A DNA stretch of 9,906 nt from Rhizobiaceae bacterium (GTDB lineage: Bacteria > Pseudomonadota > Alphaproteobacteria > Rhizobiales > Rhizobiaceae), in assembly GCA_004299545.1 (NCBI GenBank), contig SCRB01000377.1, positions 1 to 9,906 on the forward strand, written 5' to 3'. Below, piece after piece: positions 1-7,503 of this stretch. The notes under the pieces are model-generated. The model saw only the letters and a program-made list of their open reading frames with translations, was not told the DNA's origin and made no database searches. Position 1 is the stretch's first letter. Each line of letters starts with the position of its first letter. A program made the position numbers and the translations under genes.

Positions 1-113
1 GACGGCGAGAGGTTGACGCGCTCGGAAAGGTCGTTGTTGGTAAGCCGTGCATCGGCCTGCAACAGCGCGAGTATCTTGCGATCGAAGGCGTCGATCTGTT
101 TAATATCATTCAT
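1..113 (-). CDS. Lrp/AsnC-family transcriptional regulator, N-terminal fragment
   Basis: Only the first 37 codons are in the window; the gene continues past base 1. The visible peptide begins MNDIKQIDAFDRKILALLQ and goes on through DARLTNNDLSERVNLSP. That is the opening helix and the start of the winged helix-turn-helix of Lrp/AsnC regulators (pattern D..D..IL..LQ.DARL....L...V.LS). Members of this family bind DNA as dimers or octamers and usually sense an amino acid through a C-terminal RAM domain, which is not visible here. The ATG at 113 is the only workable start, because an in-frame TGA lies five codons upstream (126-128). The preceding AGGA is very close to the ATG, so translation initiation may be weak. 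The gene is divergent from hppD, so control of tyrosine catabolism by this regulator is a reasonable inference, not something shown here. Confidence 0.85.
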   Translation of the reverse strand, partial: MNDIKQIDAFDRKILALLQADARLTNNDLSERVNLSP

Positions 114-241
114 TTCCTGACCATATCATGCGTGGATTTTGCACGCCATCTTCATTTGAAGCGTTTGAATGCGAGAACTGTGCGGCGGATTGGGCATATG
201 ATCGCTGTCAAGAGAAGTGCCTGAAAACACCAGAGGCATTC
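114..241. promoter_or_regulatory. Divergent control region between the Lrp-type regulator and hppD
   Basis: This 128-bp gap separates two divergent genes and must hold both promoters. It is AT-richer than the flanking genes. At 151-160 there is a short palindrome, TTCA-TT-TGAA. Its right half, TTTGAA (155-160), recurs directly at 164-169, a 9-bp period. Such short, partly symmetric AT-rich repeats are compatible with a site for an Lrp/AsnC protein, whose consensus sites are degenerate. I could not find a convincing -35/-10 pair with normal spacing in either direction. The operator assignment is inference from position and repeat structure. Confidence 0.35.
232..236 (+). promoter_or_regulatory. 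Ribosome binding site that fixes the hppD start
   Basis: AGAGG lies 5 nt before the ATG at 242. The reading frame is open further upstream to an ATG at 128, but that codon has no Shine-Dalgarno sequence and the extra residues do not resemble the family. This site therefore supports 242 as the start. Confidence 0.65.
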
Positions 242-1354
242 ATGGGACCTTTTCCGCACGATACGCCGCCCGCAGCGATTAGCGAGGCCAATCCTGCCGG
301 TACAGACGGGTTCGAGTTCGTAGAGTTCGCCCATCCCGAGCCGGGAAAACTCGAAGAATTGTTCGCCCGGATGGGTTATGTCGCGGTCGCGAAGCACAGG
401 ACCAAAGCCATCACGGTGTGGCGGCAGGGCGACATCAACTATGTCGTCAACGCCGAGCCGGGGTCACACGCGACCCTATTTGTCGAAGAGCACGGTCCCT
501 GCGCGCCGTCGATGGGATGGCGGGTGGTCGATGCGAAGCGCGCCTTCGACCATGCCGTCGCCAGAGGCGCCACGCCCTACGAAGGCGAAAATAAGACACT
601 CAATGTACCGGCGATCGTCGGCATCGGCGGCTCGCTCATCTATTTCGTCGAGACTTATGGCGCAAAGGGCTCGGCCTATGATGCAGAATTCAACTGGCTC
701 GGCGAGCGCAACCCGAAGCCGGAGGGCGTCGGCTTCTATTATCTCGACCACCTGACCCATAACGTCTATCGCGGCAATATGGACAAGTGGTGGAATTTCT
801 ACCGCGACCTCTTCGGCTTCAGGCAGATCCATTTCTTCGACATCGACGGGCGCATCACCGGGCTCGTTTCCCGCGCGATCACCTCGCCCTGCGGCAAGAT
901 CCGTATTCCGCTGAACGAATCCAAGGACGAGACCAGCCAGATCGCCGAGTACCTGAAGAAGTACAGGGGCGAAGGCATCCAGCACATCGCCGTCGGCACC
1001 GACGATATTTACGATGCCACCGACCGGCTGGCAGACCGCGGCCTGAAGTTCATGCCTGGTCCGCCCGACACCTATTACGAGATGTCGCAGACCCGAGTGA
1101 TTGGCCATGACGAACCGGTCGAGCGGATGAAGAAGCACGGCATCCTGATCGACGGCGAAGGCGTGGTCGACGGCGGCATGACCAGGATCCTCCTGCAGAT
1201 CTTCTCCAGGACCGTAATCGGCCCGATCTTCTTCGAATTCATCCAGAGGAAGGGCGACGAAGGTTTCGGCGAGGGCAATTTCCGCGCGCTGTTCGAATCG
1301 ATCGAAGAAGACCAGATCCGGCGCGGGGTGCTGAAGGCAGACGCGGCGGCGTAG
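242..1354 (+). CDS. hppD: 4-hydroxyphenylpyruvate dioxygenase
   Basis: The 370-residue protein converts 4-hydroxyphenylpyruvate and O2 to homogentisate and CO2, the second step of tyrosine degradation. It is a cytoplasmic non-haem Fe(II) enzyme of the vicinal oxygen chelate fold. The N-terminal half (about 1-150) is the degenerate domain and the C-terminal half carries the iron. All three metal ligands of the family are visible: H170 in DHLTHNV, H248 in GIQHIAVGTDD and E332 in GPIFFEFIQRKG. The conserved GMTRILLQIFS stretch precedes the glutamate. Length is normal for bacterial HPPD. I chose the start MGPFPHDTPP because of the AGAGG at 232-236 and because the 38 upstream in-frame residues are unlike the family. 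It is divergent from an Lrp/AsnC regulator. homogentisate dioxygenase and fumarylacetoacetase are not in the window. Confidence 0.97.
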   Translation: MGPFPHDTPPAAISEANPAGTDGFEFVEFAHPEPGKLEELFARMGYVAVAKHRTKAITVWRQGDINYVVNAEPGSHATLFVEEHGPCAPSMGWRVVDAKRAFDHAVARGATPYEGENKTLNVPAIVGIGGSLIYFVETYGAKGSAYDAEFNWLGERNPKPEGVGFYYLDHLTHNVYRGNMDKWWNFYRDLFGFRQIHFFDIDGRITGLVSRAITSPCGKIRIPLNESKDETSQIAEYLKKYRGEGIQHIAVGTDDIYDATDRLADRGLKFMPGPPDTYYEMSQTRVIGHDEPVERMKKHGILIDGEGVVDGGMTRILLQIFSRTVIGPIFFEFIQRKGDEGFGEGNFRALFESIEEDQIRRGVLKADAAA

Positions 1355-1362
1355 TCCGGGAA

Positions 1363-1375
1363 GCGTAGCAAACGC
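1363..1375. terminator. Weak hairpin between convergent hppD and tdh
   Basis: GCGT-AGCAA-ACGC can form a 4-bp stem in the 31-bp gap between the two convergent stop codons. There is no T-run on either side, so it is a poor intrinsic terminator. I list it because it is the only structure seen in this gap. Confidence 0.15.
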
Positions 1376-1385
1376 CTGCCTTTGC

Positions 1386-2420
1386 CTACCAGTCCATCAC
1401 CACCTTGCCGGAATTGCCGCTGCGCATGGCGTCGAAGCCGGCCTGGAAATCGTCGATGCCGATGCGGTGGGTGATAAGCCCCGATACATCGAGCGGTCCC
1501 TGCACCAGCGCGATCATCTTGTACCAGGTCTCGAACATCTCGCGCCCATAGATGCCCTTCAGCGTCAGCATCTTGAAGATGACCTTGTTCCAGTCGATTT
1601 CGAAGCCGGTCGGCGCGATGCCGAGGATGGCGATCCGCCCGCCATTGTTCATCGTGTCGATCATGTCGCGGAAGGCGGGCGCGGCGCCCGACATCTCCAG
1701 TCCCACGTCGAAGCCCTCGGTCATGCCTTCCTGCCGCATGACATCGCGCAGATTCTCCCTCGACGCATCGGCGACGTGATGGATGCCGAGCTTTCTGGCC
1801 AATGCCAACCGATGCGGATTGACATCCGTGATGACGACCTTGCGGGCGCCGACCGCCTGGGCCACCAATGCCCCCATGATGCCGATCGGCCCGGCGCCGG
1901 TCACCAGCACATCCTCACCGACGAGATCGAAGGAAAGGGCGGTATGCACGGCATTGCCGAGAGGATCGAAGATCGCCGCTATCTCGTCGGGGATATCGTC
2001 CGGGATCGACACGACATTGTGCTGCGGGATCGCCAGATATTCCGCGAAGGCGCCCGGCCGGTTGACGCCGACGCCCGAAGTGTTGCGGCACAGATGGCCC
2101 CTCCCCGCCCGGCAGTTGCGGCAATGGCCGCAGACGATGTGGCCTTCGCCCGAAACGCGTTGGCCCCGCTTGTATTCCGTCACGGCCGCACCGACATCGG
2201 CTACCTCGCCGACAAATTCATGGCCCGTCACCATCGGCACAGGCACGGTTTTCGCCGCCCATTTGTCCCAATTGTAGATGTGGACGTCGGTGCCGCAGAT
2301 GGCGGTCTTGCGGATTTTGATCAACACGTCGTTGGGACCGATCTCGGGAACCGGCACCTCTTCCATCCAGATGCCGGGCTCGGGCCTCGCCTTCACCAGC
2401 GCCTTCATCATGTTGGACAT
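1386..2420 (-). CDS. tdh: L-threonine 3-dehydrogenase
   Basis: The 344-residue, zinc-dependent medium-chain dehydrogenase oxidises L-threonine with NAD+ to 2-amino-3-ketobutyrate. It aligns closely with E. coli Tdh along its whole length, with about four extra N-terminal residues. The catalytic zinc site is visible as C42 (TAICGTDVH) and H67-E68 (GHEF). The structural zinc cysteines are C97, C100, C103 and C111 (CGHCRNC...C). The NAD-binding Rossmann motif GAGPIG is at 175-180, and [15 protein letters not shown] near the C-terminus is a Tdh signature. The start codon has GGAG 6 nt upstream (2427-2430); M4 and M5 lack that spacing. It lies 28 nt after kbl on the same strand, so the unstable product would go straight to Kbl. 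The order kbl-tdh matches E. coli. Confidence 0.97.
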   Translation of the reverse strand: MSNMMKALVKARPEPGIWMEEVPVPEIGPNDVLIKIRKTAICGTDVHIYNWDKWAAKTVPVPMVTGHEFVGEVADVGAAVTEYKRGQRVSGEGHIVCGHCRNCRAGRGHLCRNTSGVGVNRPGAFAEYLAIPQHNVVSIPDDIPDEIAAIFDPLGNAVHTALSFDLVGEDVLVTGAGPIGIMGALVAQAVGARKVVITDVNPHRLALARKLGIHHVADASRENLRDVMRQEGMTEGFDVGLEMSGAAPAFRDMIDTMNNGGRIAILGIAPTGFEIDWNKVIFKMLTLKGIYGREMFETWYKMIALVQGPLDVSGLITHRIGIDDFQAGFDAMRSGNSGKVVMDW

Positions 2421-2448
2421 GGAATACTCCGAAGCGGCTTATCGGCGA

Positions 2449-3636
2449 TTAATCAATCACACTCAGTTCCCTGCCGACGATGGCGAACGCCTCCACCGCG
2501 CGGTCGATGTCGGTACTGTCATGCGCGGCGGACATCTGCGTACGGATGCGCGCCTGGTCCTGCGGCACGACGGGGAAGGAAAAGCCGATAACATAGATGC
2601 CGTGATCGAGCAGCCTTGCCGCCATTTCCTGCGCCACCTTGGCGTCCCCCAGCATCACCGGAATGATGGGGTGACCGGCACCGGCAAGCGTGAAGCCAAG
2701 CTTCGTCATCTTGTCGCGGAAGCGGTCGGCATTGGCGTAAAGGCGCTTGCGAAGATCGTCACCACCGTCAACAAGTTCGAAGACCTTGAGCGACGCCGCC
2801 GCGATCACGGGCGCCAGCGTATTGGAAAAGAGATAGGGGCGCGAGCGCTGGCGCAGCCAGTCGATCACCGCCGCCTTGCCCGCCGTATAGCCGCCGGATG
2901 CGCCGCCGAGCGCCTTGCCGAGCGTGCCGGTGAGGATATCGACCCGGCCTTCGACGCCGCAATATTCGGGCGTGCCGCGCCCATGCCGGCCGACGAAGCC
3001 GACGGCGTGGCTGTCATCGACCATCACCATGGCATCATATTTTTCCGCAAGGTCGCAGATGCCCTTCAGATTGGCGATGATGCCGTCCATGGAGAAGACA
3101 CCATCGGTGGCAATCAGCCGGAAGCGGCAATCGGCCGCCTCCGACAGCTTGGCCTCCAGATCGGCCATGTCGTTATTGGCATAGCGGTAGCGTTTCGCCT
3201 TCGACAAACGGACGCCGTCGATGATCGAGGCATGGTTGAGGGCGTCGGAGATCACCGCGTCTTCCTCGCCGAGCAGGGCCTCGAACAGGCCGCCATTCGC
3301 GTCGAAGCAGGAGGAATAGAGGATCGTGTCCTGCACACCGAGAAAGGCCGAAATCCGTGCTTCCAGTTGCTTGTGCTCTTCCTGGGTGCCACAGATGAAG
3401 CGCACGGAAGCCATGCCGTATCCGTAGCGGTCGAGCGCCGCCCTGGCGGCTTCGGCGAGTTCCCGATTGTCAGCGAGGCCGAGATAGTTGTTGGCGCAGA
3501 AATTGATCACATCGCGGCCCGCCGAGCGGATATGCGCCGATTGCGGCGACGAAATCACGCGCTCGGATTTATAGAGGCCGGCGGATTTCACATCCTCGAG
3601 TTCTTTTTCGATATGGGCAAGAAAGGCTTCGGTCAT
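2449..3636 (-). CDS. kbl: 2-amino-3-ketobutyrate CoA ligase (glycine C-acetyltransferase)
   Basis: The 395-residue PLP enzyme cleaves 2-amino-3-ketobutyrate with CoA to glycine and acetyl-CoA, completing the threonine dehydrogenase route. It belongs to the alpha-oxoamine synthase group (fold type I), with BioF and ALA synthase as relatives. The Schiff-base lysine is K241 in [11 protein letters not shown]135 in [11 protein letters not shown] is the expected PLP-stacking residue, and D207 and H210 in VDDSHAVG are the cofactor-contacting residues. The pairing with tdh, together with motifs such as SSCFDANGG and RYRYANNDM, separates it from BioF. The ATG is preceded by GAGG at 3645-3648 with 8 nt spacing. 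It is the first gene of the kbl-tdh operon. The promoter should lie in the short gap 3637-3732, but I could not identify it clearly. Confidence 0.97.
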   Translation of the reverse strand: MTEAFLAHIEKELEDVKSAGLYKSERVISSPQSAHIRSAGRDVINFCANNYLGLADNRELAEAARAALDRYGYGMASVRFICGTQEEHKQLEARISAFLGVQDTILYSSCFDANGGLFEALLGEEDAVISDALNHASIIDGVRLSKAKRYRYANNDMADLEAKLSEAADCRFRLIATDGVFSMDGIIANLKGICDLAEKYDAMVMVDDSHAVGFVGRHGRGTPEYCGVEGRVDILTGTLGKALGGASGGYTAGKAAVIDWLRQRSRPYLFSNTLAPVIAAASLKVFELVDGGDDLRKRLYANADRFRDKMTKLGFTLAGAGHPIIPVMLGDAKVAQEMAARLLDHGIYVIGFSFPVVPQDQARIRTQMSAAHDSTDIDRAVEAFAIVGRELSVID

Positions 3637-3689
3637 GGCGCTGTCCTCGCCGGGCAGTGTCGCGCCGCGATGATCGGAAATCTATAGGA

Positions 3690-3704
3690 AAAGCGACGCG
3701 CTTT
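3690..3704 (-). terminator. Candidate intrinsic terminator after gcdH
   Basis: Read on the minus strand, AAAGCG-CGT-CGCTTT forms a perfect 6-bp stem with a 3-nt loop and runs into TTTTCC. It sits about 30 nt beyond the gcdH stop and before kbl, so it would separate the two transcription units. The stem is short, so termination may be partial. Confidence 0.45.
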
Positions 3705-3705
3705 A

Positions 3706-3724
3706 CCCTCCCCCAGAGGGAGGG
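3706..3724. repeat. GC-rich palindrome CCCTCCC/GGGAGGG downstream of gcdH
   Basis: A perfect 7-bp inverted repeat (CCCTCCC at 3706-3712, GGGAGGG at 3718-3724) with a 5-nt loop begins 8 nt past the gcdH stop codon. Palindromes of the CCCTCCCC...GGGGAGGG kind recur between genes in many rhizobial genomes. This may be a dispersed repeat as well as a 3'-end stabilising or terminating hairpin for gcdH mRNA. The hairpin is seen directly; membership of a dispersed family is from memory and needs a genome search. Confidence 0.5.
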
Positions 3725-3732
3725 CGAGACTC

Positions 3733-4947
3733 TCAGAAAAACGCCTGCAGGCCGGTCTGCGCACGGCCGAGGATCAGCGCATGAACGTCATGCGCGCCCT
3801 CGTAAGTGTTGACCGTTTCAAGGTTCTGCGCGTGGCGCATGACGTGGTAGCCGATCTGGATGCCGTTGCCGCCATGCATGTCGCGGGCCATCCGGGCAAT
3901 ATCGAGCGCCTTGCCGCAATTGTTGCGCTTGACGATGGAGATCATCTCCGGCGCGAATTTATGCTCGTCCATCAACCGGCCGACGCGAAGCGCGCCCTGT
4001 AGCCCCAAGGCGATCTCGGTCTGCATGTCGGCGAGCTTCTTCTGATAGAGTTGCATACCGGCGAGCGGCTTGCCGAACTGCTTGCGGTCGAGGCCGTACT
4101 GGCGGGCCCGGAACCAGCAGTCCTCCGCCGCGCCCATCGCCCCCCAGGCAATGCCGTAGCGGGCACGGTTCAGGCAGCCGAACGGCCCCTTCAGGCCCGA
4201 GACATTGGGCAAAAGCGCCTCTTCGCCGACCTCGACACCTTCCATCACCACCTCGCCGGTGATCGAGGCCCTGAGCGACAGCTTGCCCTCGATCTTCGGC
4301 GCCGACAGGCCCTTCATGCCCTTTTTCAGCACGAAACCGCGGATGGCATCCTTGCCGTCATCGCCTTTCAATTTCGCCCAAACGACGAAGACGTCGGCGA
4401 TCGGCGCGTTGGAAATCCACATTTTGGAGCCGGACAGGCGGTAACCGCCGGAAATCTTCTCCGCGCGTGTCTTCATGCCGCCCGGATCAGAACCGGCATC
4501 GGGCTCGGTCAGGCCGAAACAGCCGATCCACTCGCCCGAAGCCAATCTGGGAAGATATTCCTTCCTCTGCTCGTCGGTGCCATAGGCATGAATCGGGTAC
4601 ATCACCAGCGAAGACTGCACGCTCATCATCGAACGATAGCCACTGTCGATGCGCTCCACCTCCCGCGCCACCAGCCCGTAAGAGACATAGCCGGCGCCGG
4701 CACCACCAAATTCCTCCGGAACGGTGATGCCGAGAAGCCCCGCCTCGCCCATCTCGCGGAAGATCGCCGGATCGGTCTTCTCCTCCAGATACGCCTGCTC
4801 GATGCGGGGCGCGAGTTTGTCCGCCGCGAAAGAAGCGGCCGCATCGCGGATCATCCGCTCCTCGTCGGTCAGTTGGCCGTCGAGGAGGAAGGGATCCTGC
4901 CAGGCGAAGGGCGCGGAACCGGCCGAGGGCTTCTTCTCACTGTTCAT
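3733..4947 (-). CDS. gcdH: Glutaryl-CoA dehydrogenase (acyl-CoA dehydrogenase family)
   Basis: The 404-residue flavoprotein is predicted to oxidise and decarboxylate glutaryl-CoA to crotonyl-CoA, passing electrons to ETF, in lysine and tryptophan breakdown. The acyl-CoA dehydrogenase fold shows the signature [11 protein letters not shown] and, near the C-terminus, [20 protein letters not shown] with catalytic base E383. The assignment to GCDH rather than a general acyl-CoA dehydrogenase rests on [17 protein letters not shown]. In it, R105 corresponds to the arginine that binds the glutaryl carboxylate in human GCDH. The Arg-to-Glu spacing is also close to the human enzyme. I chose the start [10 protein letters not shown] because GGAGAGA (4951-4957) lies just upstream; the frame is open to an ATG at 5007, which has no such site. 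It appears to be transcribed alone, is divergent from queF, and has two hairpins after its stop. No CoA transferase or ETF gene is in the window. Confidence 0.93.
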   Translation of the reverse strand: MNSEKKPSAGSAPFAWQDPFLLDGQLTDEERMIRDAAASFAADKLAPRIEQAYLEEKTDPAIFREMGEAGLLGITVPEEFGGAGAGYVSYGLVAREVERIDSGYRSMMSVQSSLVMYPIHAYGTDEQRKEYLPRLASGEWIGCFGLTEPDAGSDPGGMKTRAEKISGGYRLSGSKMWISNAPIADVFVVWAKLKGDDGKDAIRGFVLKKGMKGLSAPKIEGKLSLRASITGEVVMEGVEVGEEALLPNVSGLKGPFGCLNRARYGIAWGAMGAAEDCWFRARQYGLDRKQFGKPLAGMQLYQKKLADMQTEIALGLQGALRVGRLMDEHKFAPEMISIVKRNNCGKALDIARMARDMHGGNGIQIGYHVMRHAQNLETVNTYEGAHDVHALILGRAQTGLQAFF

Positions 4948-4950
4948 CGG

Positions 4951-4957
4951 TCTCTCC
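4951..4957 (-). promoter_or_regulatory. Ribosome binding site that fixes the gcdH start
   Basis: On the minus strand GGAGAGA precedes the ATG at 4947, with 6 nt between GGAG and the start codon. It supports this start over the in-frame ATG 20 codons upstream, whose extra residues ([11 protein letters not shown]...) look like translated leader. Confidence 0.7.
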
Positions 4958-5082
4958 AACACTATCGGACGAAGGCGCGGCAGGCGCGGCGTGTCCCATT
5001 GCCGCAACGGCCCTTACTAATGCGGTGGCGCACGCGGCGCAAAGGCATTATTTGCATGAACGCACGAAAGAGAGCGACATCG
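4958..5082. promoter_or_regulatory. Divergent gcdH-queF intergenic region
   Basis: This gap separates the divergent gcdH and queF genes and must contain both promoters. I found no good -35/-10 pair with normal spacing. I also saw no preQ1 riboswitch-like arrangement (a short hairpin followed by an A-rich tail and a pseudoknot partner) in front of queF. The only symmetry seen is AATGC (5019-5023) and GCATT (5045-5049), whose wide separation makes it weak. Confidence 0.3.
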
Positions 5083-5547
5083 ATGACCAAAACCGGAAAC
5101 CTCACCCAGCTCGGCAAGACCGTCAGCCAGCCCGCCTCGCCGCAGGAAGCCGTGCTGGAAACGGTGCCTTTTGCAGCCGGCGGCGACGGTGCTCCAGCGA
5201 TCGTACGCTTCACCTGCCCCGAATTCACCTCGCTCTGCCCGGTGACAGGACAACCGGATTTCGCCCATATCGTCATCGATTACGCGCCCGATCGCCTTCT
5301 GGTGGAATCGAAATCGCTGAAACTGTTCCTCACTTCATTCCGCAATCATGGCGCGTTCCACGAGGAATGCACCGTGACGATCGGGAAGCGTATCGTGGCG
5401 GCGGCGAAGCCGCTCTGGCTCAGGATCGGCGGCTACTGGTATCCGCGCGGCGGCATCCCGATCGACGTCTTCTGGCAGACCGGTGCGCCGCCCGAAGGCG
5501 CATGGCTGCCGGACACCGGCGTTCCACCCTATCGCGGCAGGGGTTGA
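5083..5547 (+). CDS. queF: NADPH-dependent 7-cyano-7-deazaguanine reductase (preQ0 reductase)
   Basis: The 154-residue protein reduces the nitrile of preQ0 to the aminomethyl group of preQ1, using two NADPH, in the pathway to queuosine at tRNA position 34. It is the short, unimodal (B. subtilis-like) QueF of the tunnelling fold. The nucleophile is C52 in [13 protein letters not shown], with D59 as the partner acid. The QueF signature ESKSLKLF is at 75-82, and H93-E94 in GAFHEE are the expected substrate-binding residues. I chose the ATG at 5083, giving [11 protein letters not shown], after a purine-rich AAGAGAG. An in-frame ATG at 5056 would add nine residues (MNARKRATS) and cannot be fully excluded. 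No other queuosine genes are nearby. It is divergent from gcdH and 64 bp upstream of mutL. Confidence 0.96.
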   Translation: MTKTGNLTQLGKTVSQPASPQEAVLETVPFAAGGDGAPAIVRFTCPEFTSLCPVTGQPDFAHIVIDYAPDRLLVESKSLKLFLTSFRNHGAFHEECTVTIGKRIVAAAKPLWLRIGGYWYPRGGIPIDVFWQTGAPPEGAWLPDTGVPPYRGRG

Positions 5548-5553
5548 GCCTGC

Positions 5554-5577
5554 AACTTCCTCCACACAAACTTCCTC
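5554..5577. repeat. 9-bp direct repeat between queF and mutL
   Basis: AACTTCCTC occurs at 5554-5562 and again at 5569-5577, a 15-bp period, and each copy is followed by an AC-rich stretch. It lies just upstream of the candidate mutL promoter. It could be a regulatory site, or a chance or slippage product; no known motif is recognised. Confidence 0.35.
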
Positions 5578-5581
5578 AACA

Positions 5582-5600
5582 AGGGGCAGCGAATCCCCCT
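5582..5600 (+). terminator. Hairpin between queF and mutL
   Basis: AGGGG (5582-5586) pairs with CCCCT (5596-5600) around a 9-nt loop; alternative C-run registers are possible. It is followed by ATAATCC rather than a T-run, so termination would be weak. The right arm overlaps the first base of the TATAAT at 5600-5605, so the stretch may serve the mutL promoter instead. Confidence 0.25.
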
Positions 5601-5605
5601 ATAAT
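5600..5605 (+). promoter_or_regulatory. Candidate mutL -10 element giving a leaderless mRNA
   Basis: A perfect TATAAT hexamer ends 6 bp before the mutL ATG. If its last base is position -7, transcription would begin at the A of the start codon (5612). No Shine-Dalgarno sequence lies within 15 nt of this ATG, which fits a leaderless message. The -35 is not convincing: CTCAAC (5575-5580) resembles the rhizobial CTTGAC but at 19-bp spacing. Treat as a candidate. Confidence 0.4.
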
Positions 5606-5611
5606 CCGCCC

Positions 5612-7444
5612 ATGCCGATCCGTCCTCTTTCCGACACCGTCATCAACCAGATCGCCGCCGGCGAGGTGATCGAGCGTCCGGCGAGCGTGGTAAAGGAACT
5701 GGTCGAAAACGCGCTCGACGCCGGGGCGGGGCGGGTCGAGGTGACGATCGCGAATGGCGGCCTGAGCCTCATCCGCGTGACGGACGACGGCGCCGGCATA
5801 TCCTCCGACGAATTGCCGCTTGCCGTTGCGCGGCACTGCACCTCGAAGCTCGCCGACGACATCAATGCCATTCATTCGCTCGGCTTCCGCGGCGAGGCCC
5901 TACCGTCGATCGGGTCCGTCGGCAGGCTTCTCATCCGGTCCCGAACCGCCGTTGCGGAAAACGGCGCTGAAATCGCCGTTTCGGGCGGGAAATTGTCGCC
6001 TGTGCGCCCGGCGGGCGCCAATCAGGGCACGCTGGTCGAGGTGCGCGATCTCTTCTTCGCAACGCCGGCGCGATTGAAATTCATGAAGGGCGAGCGCGCC
6101 GAGGCAAGCGCCGTTTCCGACGTGGTGAAGCGCCTGGCGATCGCCTCGCCGGCGGTGCGTTTCACGCTTTCCTCTCCCGATCGGTCGCGGATCGACTATG
6201 CGGCCGCGGCGGCGGACGAGGAGGGGGTGTCGCGCCGCATCGCGCAGGTGGTCGGCAAGGAATTCCAGGAAAATTCGCTCCTCCTCGATGCCGAACGGGA
6301 GGGCATACGGCTTTCGGGGCGTGTTTCCATCCCCTCCTTCACGCGCGCTAATGCGCTGCAACAATATGCCTATGTCAACGGCCGGCCGATTCGCGACAAG
6401 CTGATCGCCGGGGCCGTCCGGGGCGCCTATATGGATGTCCTGTCGCGTGACAGGCACGCGGTGACGGTGCTTTTCCTTACCCTCGACCCCGCGCTGGTGG
6501 ACGTCAACGTGCATCCGGCGAAGGCCGATGTCCGGTTTCGCGATCCGGGCCTCGTGCGCGGGCTCATCGTCGGCGCCATCCGGCAGGCACTGGCGCAGTC
6601 CGGCGTGCGCGCGGCAACGACCGGCGCGGCCGGCATGATGAGCGCCTTCAGGCCCGGCCCCGTTTCCTTTGAGCATCCGCGGCACGGCATATATCACGCC
6701 GCTCCGGGCAGCCAGCTGCCCAGGGGAGGCTTTGATTGGCGGTCTTCGTCTCAACGGCCATTGGACAGGGGATTTGCCGAAGAAGGCCAGACCGCCTTTG
6801 CAACGGTCGCACCAAGCGCCGATGCCAGGGCAGACGGCGAAACGCCGCCTGTCGAAATGCTGACCATGCCGCTCGGCGCGGCGCGGGCGCAACTGCATGA
6901 AAACTACATCGTCGCGCAGACCGAGGATTCGATCGTCATCGTCGACCAGCACGCGGCGCATGAAAGGCTGGTCTATGAGGCGCTCAAGAATGCGCTCCAT
7001 GCACGGCCGATGGCGGCGCAGATGCTGCTCCTGCCCGAGATCGTCGATCTGCCAGAGGACGATTGCGACCGCCTTGCAACACATGCGGAAACGTTGAAGC
7101 GCTTCGGCCTCGGGGTCGAGCGTTTCGGCCCAGGCGCGATCGCCGTGCGCGAGACGCCTGCCATATTGGGCGAGATCGACCCTGCGAAGCTGCTTCGCGA
7201 CCTCGCCGACGAGATCGCCGACAACGACACCGCCGAAGCGCTGAAGGGCAGGATCGACAGAATTGCCGCCACAATGGCCTGCCATGGCTCGGTGCGCTCC
7301 GGCCGGCGCCTGCGCGCCGAGGAGATGAACGCACTGCTCCGCCAGATGGAAGCGACGCCAGGTTCCGGCACGTGCAATCATGGCCGCCCGACCTATATTG
7401 AACTGAGCCTCTCCGACATAGAGCGGCTGTTCGGCCGCCGATGA
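5612..7444 (+). CDS. mutL: DNA mismatch repair protein MutL, endonuclease type
   Basis: The 610-residue protein links MutS mismatch recognition to strand incision. The N-terminal GHKL ATPase domain (about 1-330) shows [19 protein letters not shown] and E32-N33 in [10 protein letters not shown]. It also has DDGAGI at 58-63, HCTSKL at 75-80, GFRGEAL at 91-97 and [12 protein letters not shown] Pro/Ser/Gly-rich linker (about 333-418) joins it to the C-terminal dimerisation domain. That domain carries the nicking motif [12 protein letters not shown] (445-456), C557-H558 in ACHGSV and C588-H590 in CNHGRP. QMLLLP (470-475) resembles a beta-clamp binding motif. MutL therefore probably nicks DNA itself, as in bacteria without MutH. 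The canonical N-terminus fixes the ATG at 5612 even though no Shine-Dalgarno sequence precedes it; see the TATAAT at 5600-5605. Its TGA overlaps an ATG (7441) in frame with the next gene. Confidence 0.98.
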   Translation: MPIRPLSDTVINQIAAGEVIERPASVVKELVENALDAGAGRVEVTIANGGLSLIRVTDDGAGISSDELPLAVARHCTSKLADDINAIHSLGFRGEALPSIGSVGRLLIRSRTAVAENGAEIAVSGGKLSPVRPAGANQGTLVEVRDLFFATPARLKFMKGERAEASAVSDVVKRLAIASPAVRFTLSSPDRSRIDYAAAAADEEGVSRRIAQVVGKEFQENSLLLDAEREGIRLSGRVSIPSFTRANALQQYAYVNGRPIRDKLIAGAVRGAYMDVLSRDRHAVTVLFLTLDPALVDVNVHPAKADVRFRDPGLVRGLIVGAIRQALAQSGVRAATTGAAGMMSAFRPGPVSFEHPRHGIYHAAPGSQLPRGGFDWRSSSQRPLDRGFAEEGQTAFATVAPSADARADGETPPVEMLTMPLGAARAQLHENYIVAQTEDSIVIVDQHAAHERLVYEALKNALHARPMAAQMLLLPEIVDLPEDDCDRLATHAETLKRFGLGVERFGPGAIAVRETPAILGEIDPAKLLRDLADEIADNDTAEALKGRIDRIAATMACHGSVRSGRRLRAEEMNALLRQMEATPGSGTCNHGRPTYIELSLSDIERLFGRR

Positions 7445-7494
7445 CGGCCGCAAACCGGCTTGATTTTCGGGTCGATTTGTGGCGCAACGGTTTC

Positions 7495-7500
7495 GAGGAA
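7495..7500 (+). promoter_or_regulatory. Ribosome binding site inside the longer DUF2093 frame
   Basis: GAGGAA is followed by TTG and then three ATG codons in a row (7504, 7507, 7510). Its presence argues that the DUF2093 protein starts at one of these rather than at the ATG at 7441 that overlaps the mutL stop. GAGG is 5, 8 and 11 nt from the three codons, so the first two are best placed. Confidence 0.6.
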
Positions 7501-7503
7501 TTG

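Noticed and set aside
1467..2591. 374-codon open frame on the plus strand, opposite tdh
   Set aside because: It lies antisense to tdh, whose catalytic and structural zinc sites are intact. The predicted peptide is His/Arg/Asp-rich and resembles no family.
2278..3687. 469-codon open frame on the plus strand, opposite kbl and the start of tdh
   Set aside because: It covers the complement of two well-identified genes, has no recognisable domain and shows the composition of a shadow frame.
4051..5082. Long in-frame extension upstream of queF on the plus strand
   Set aside because: It runs through the complement of gcdH. QueF proteins start near [11 protein letters not shown], and full length is reached from 5083.
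4958..5082. preQ1 riboswitch in front of queF
   Set aside because: queF is a common target, but I could not find the compact hairpin plus A-rich tail of the preQ1-I class or a convincing larger fold.
5900..7453. 517-codon open frame on the minus strand, opposite mutL
   Set aside because: It is antisense to a fully recognisable mutL. It is rich in Arg, Gly, His and Ala with no family resemblance, as expected for a shadow frame of a GC-rich gene.
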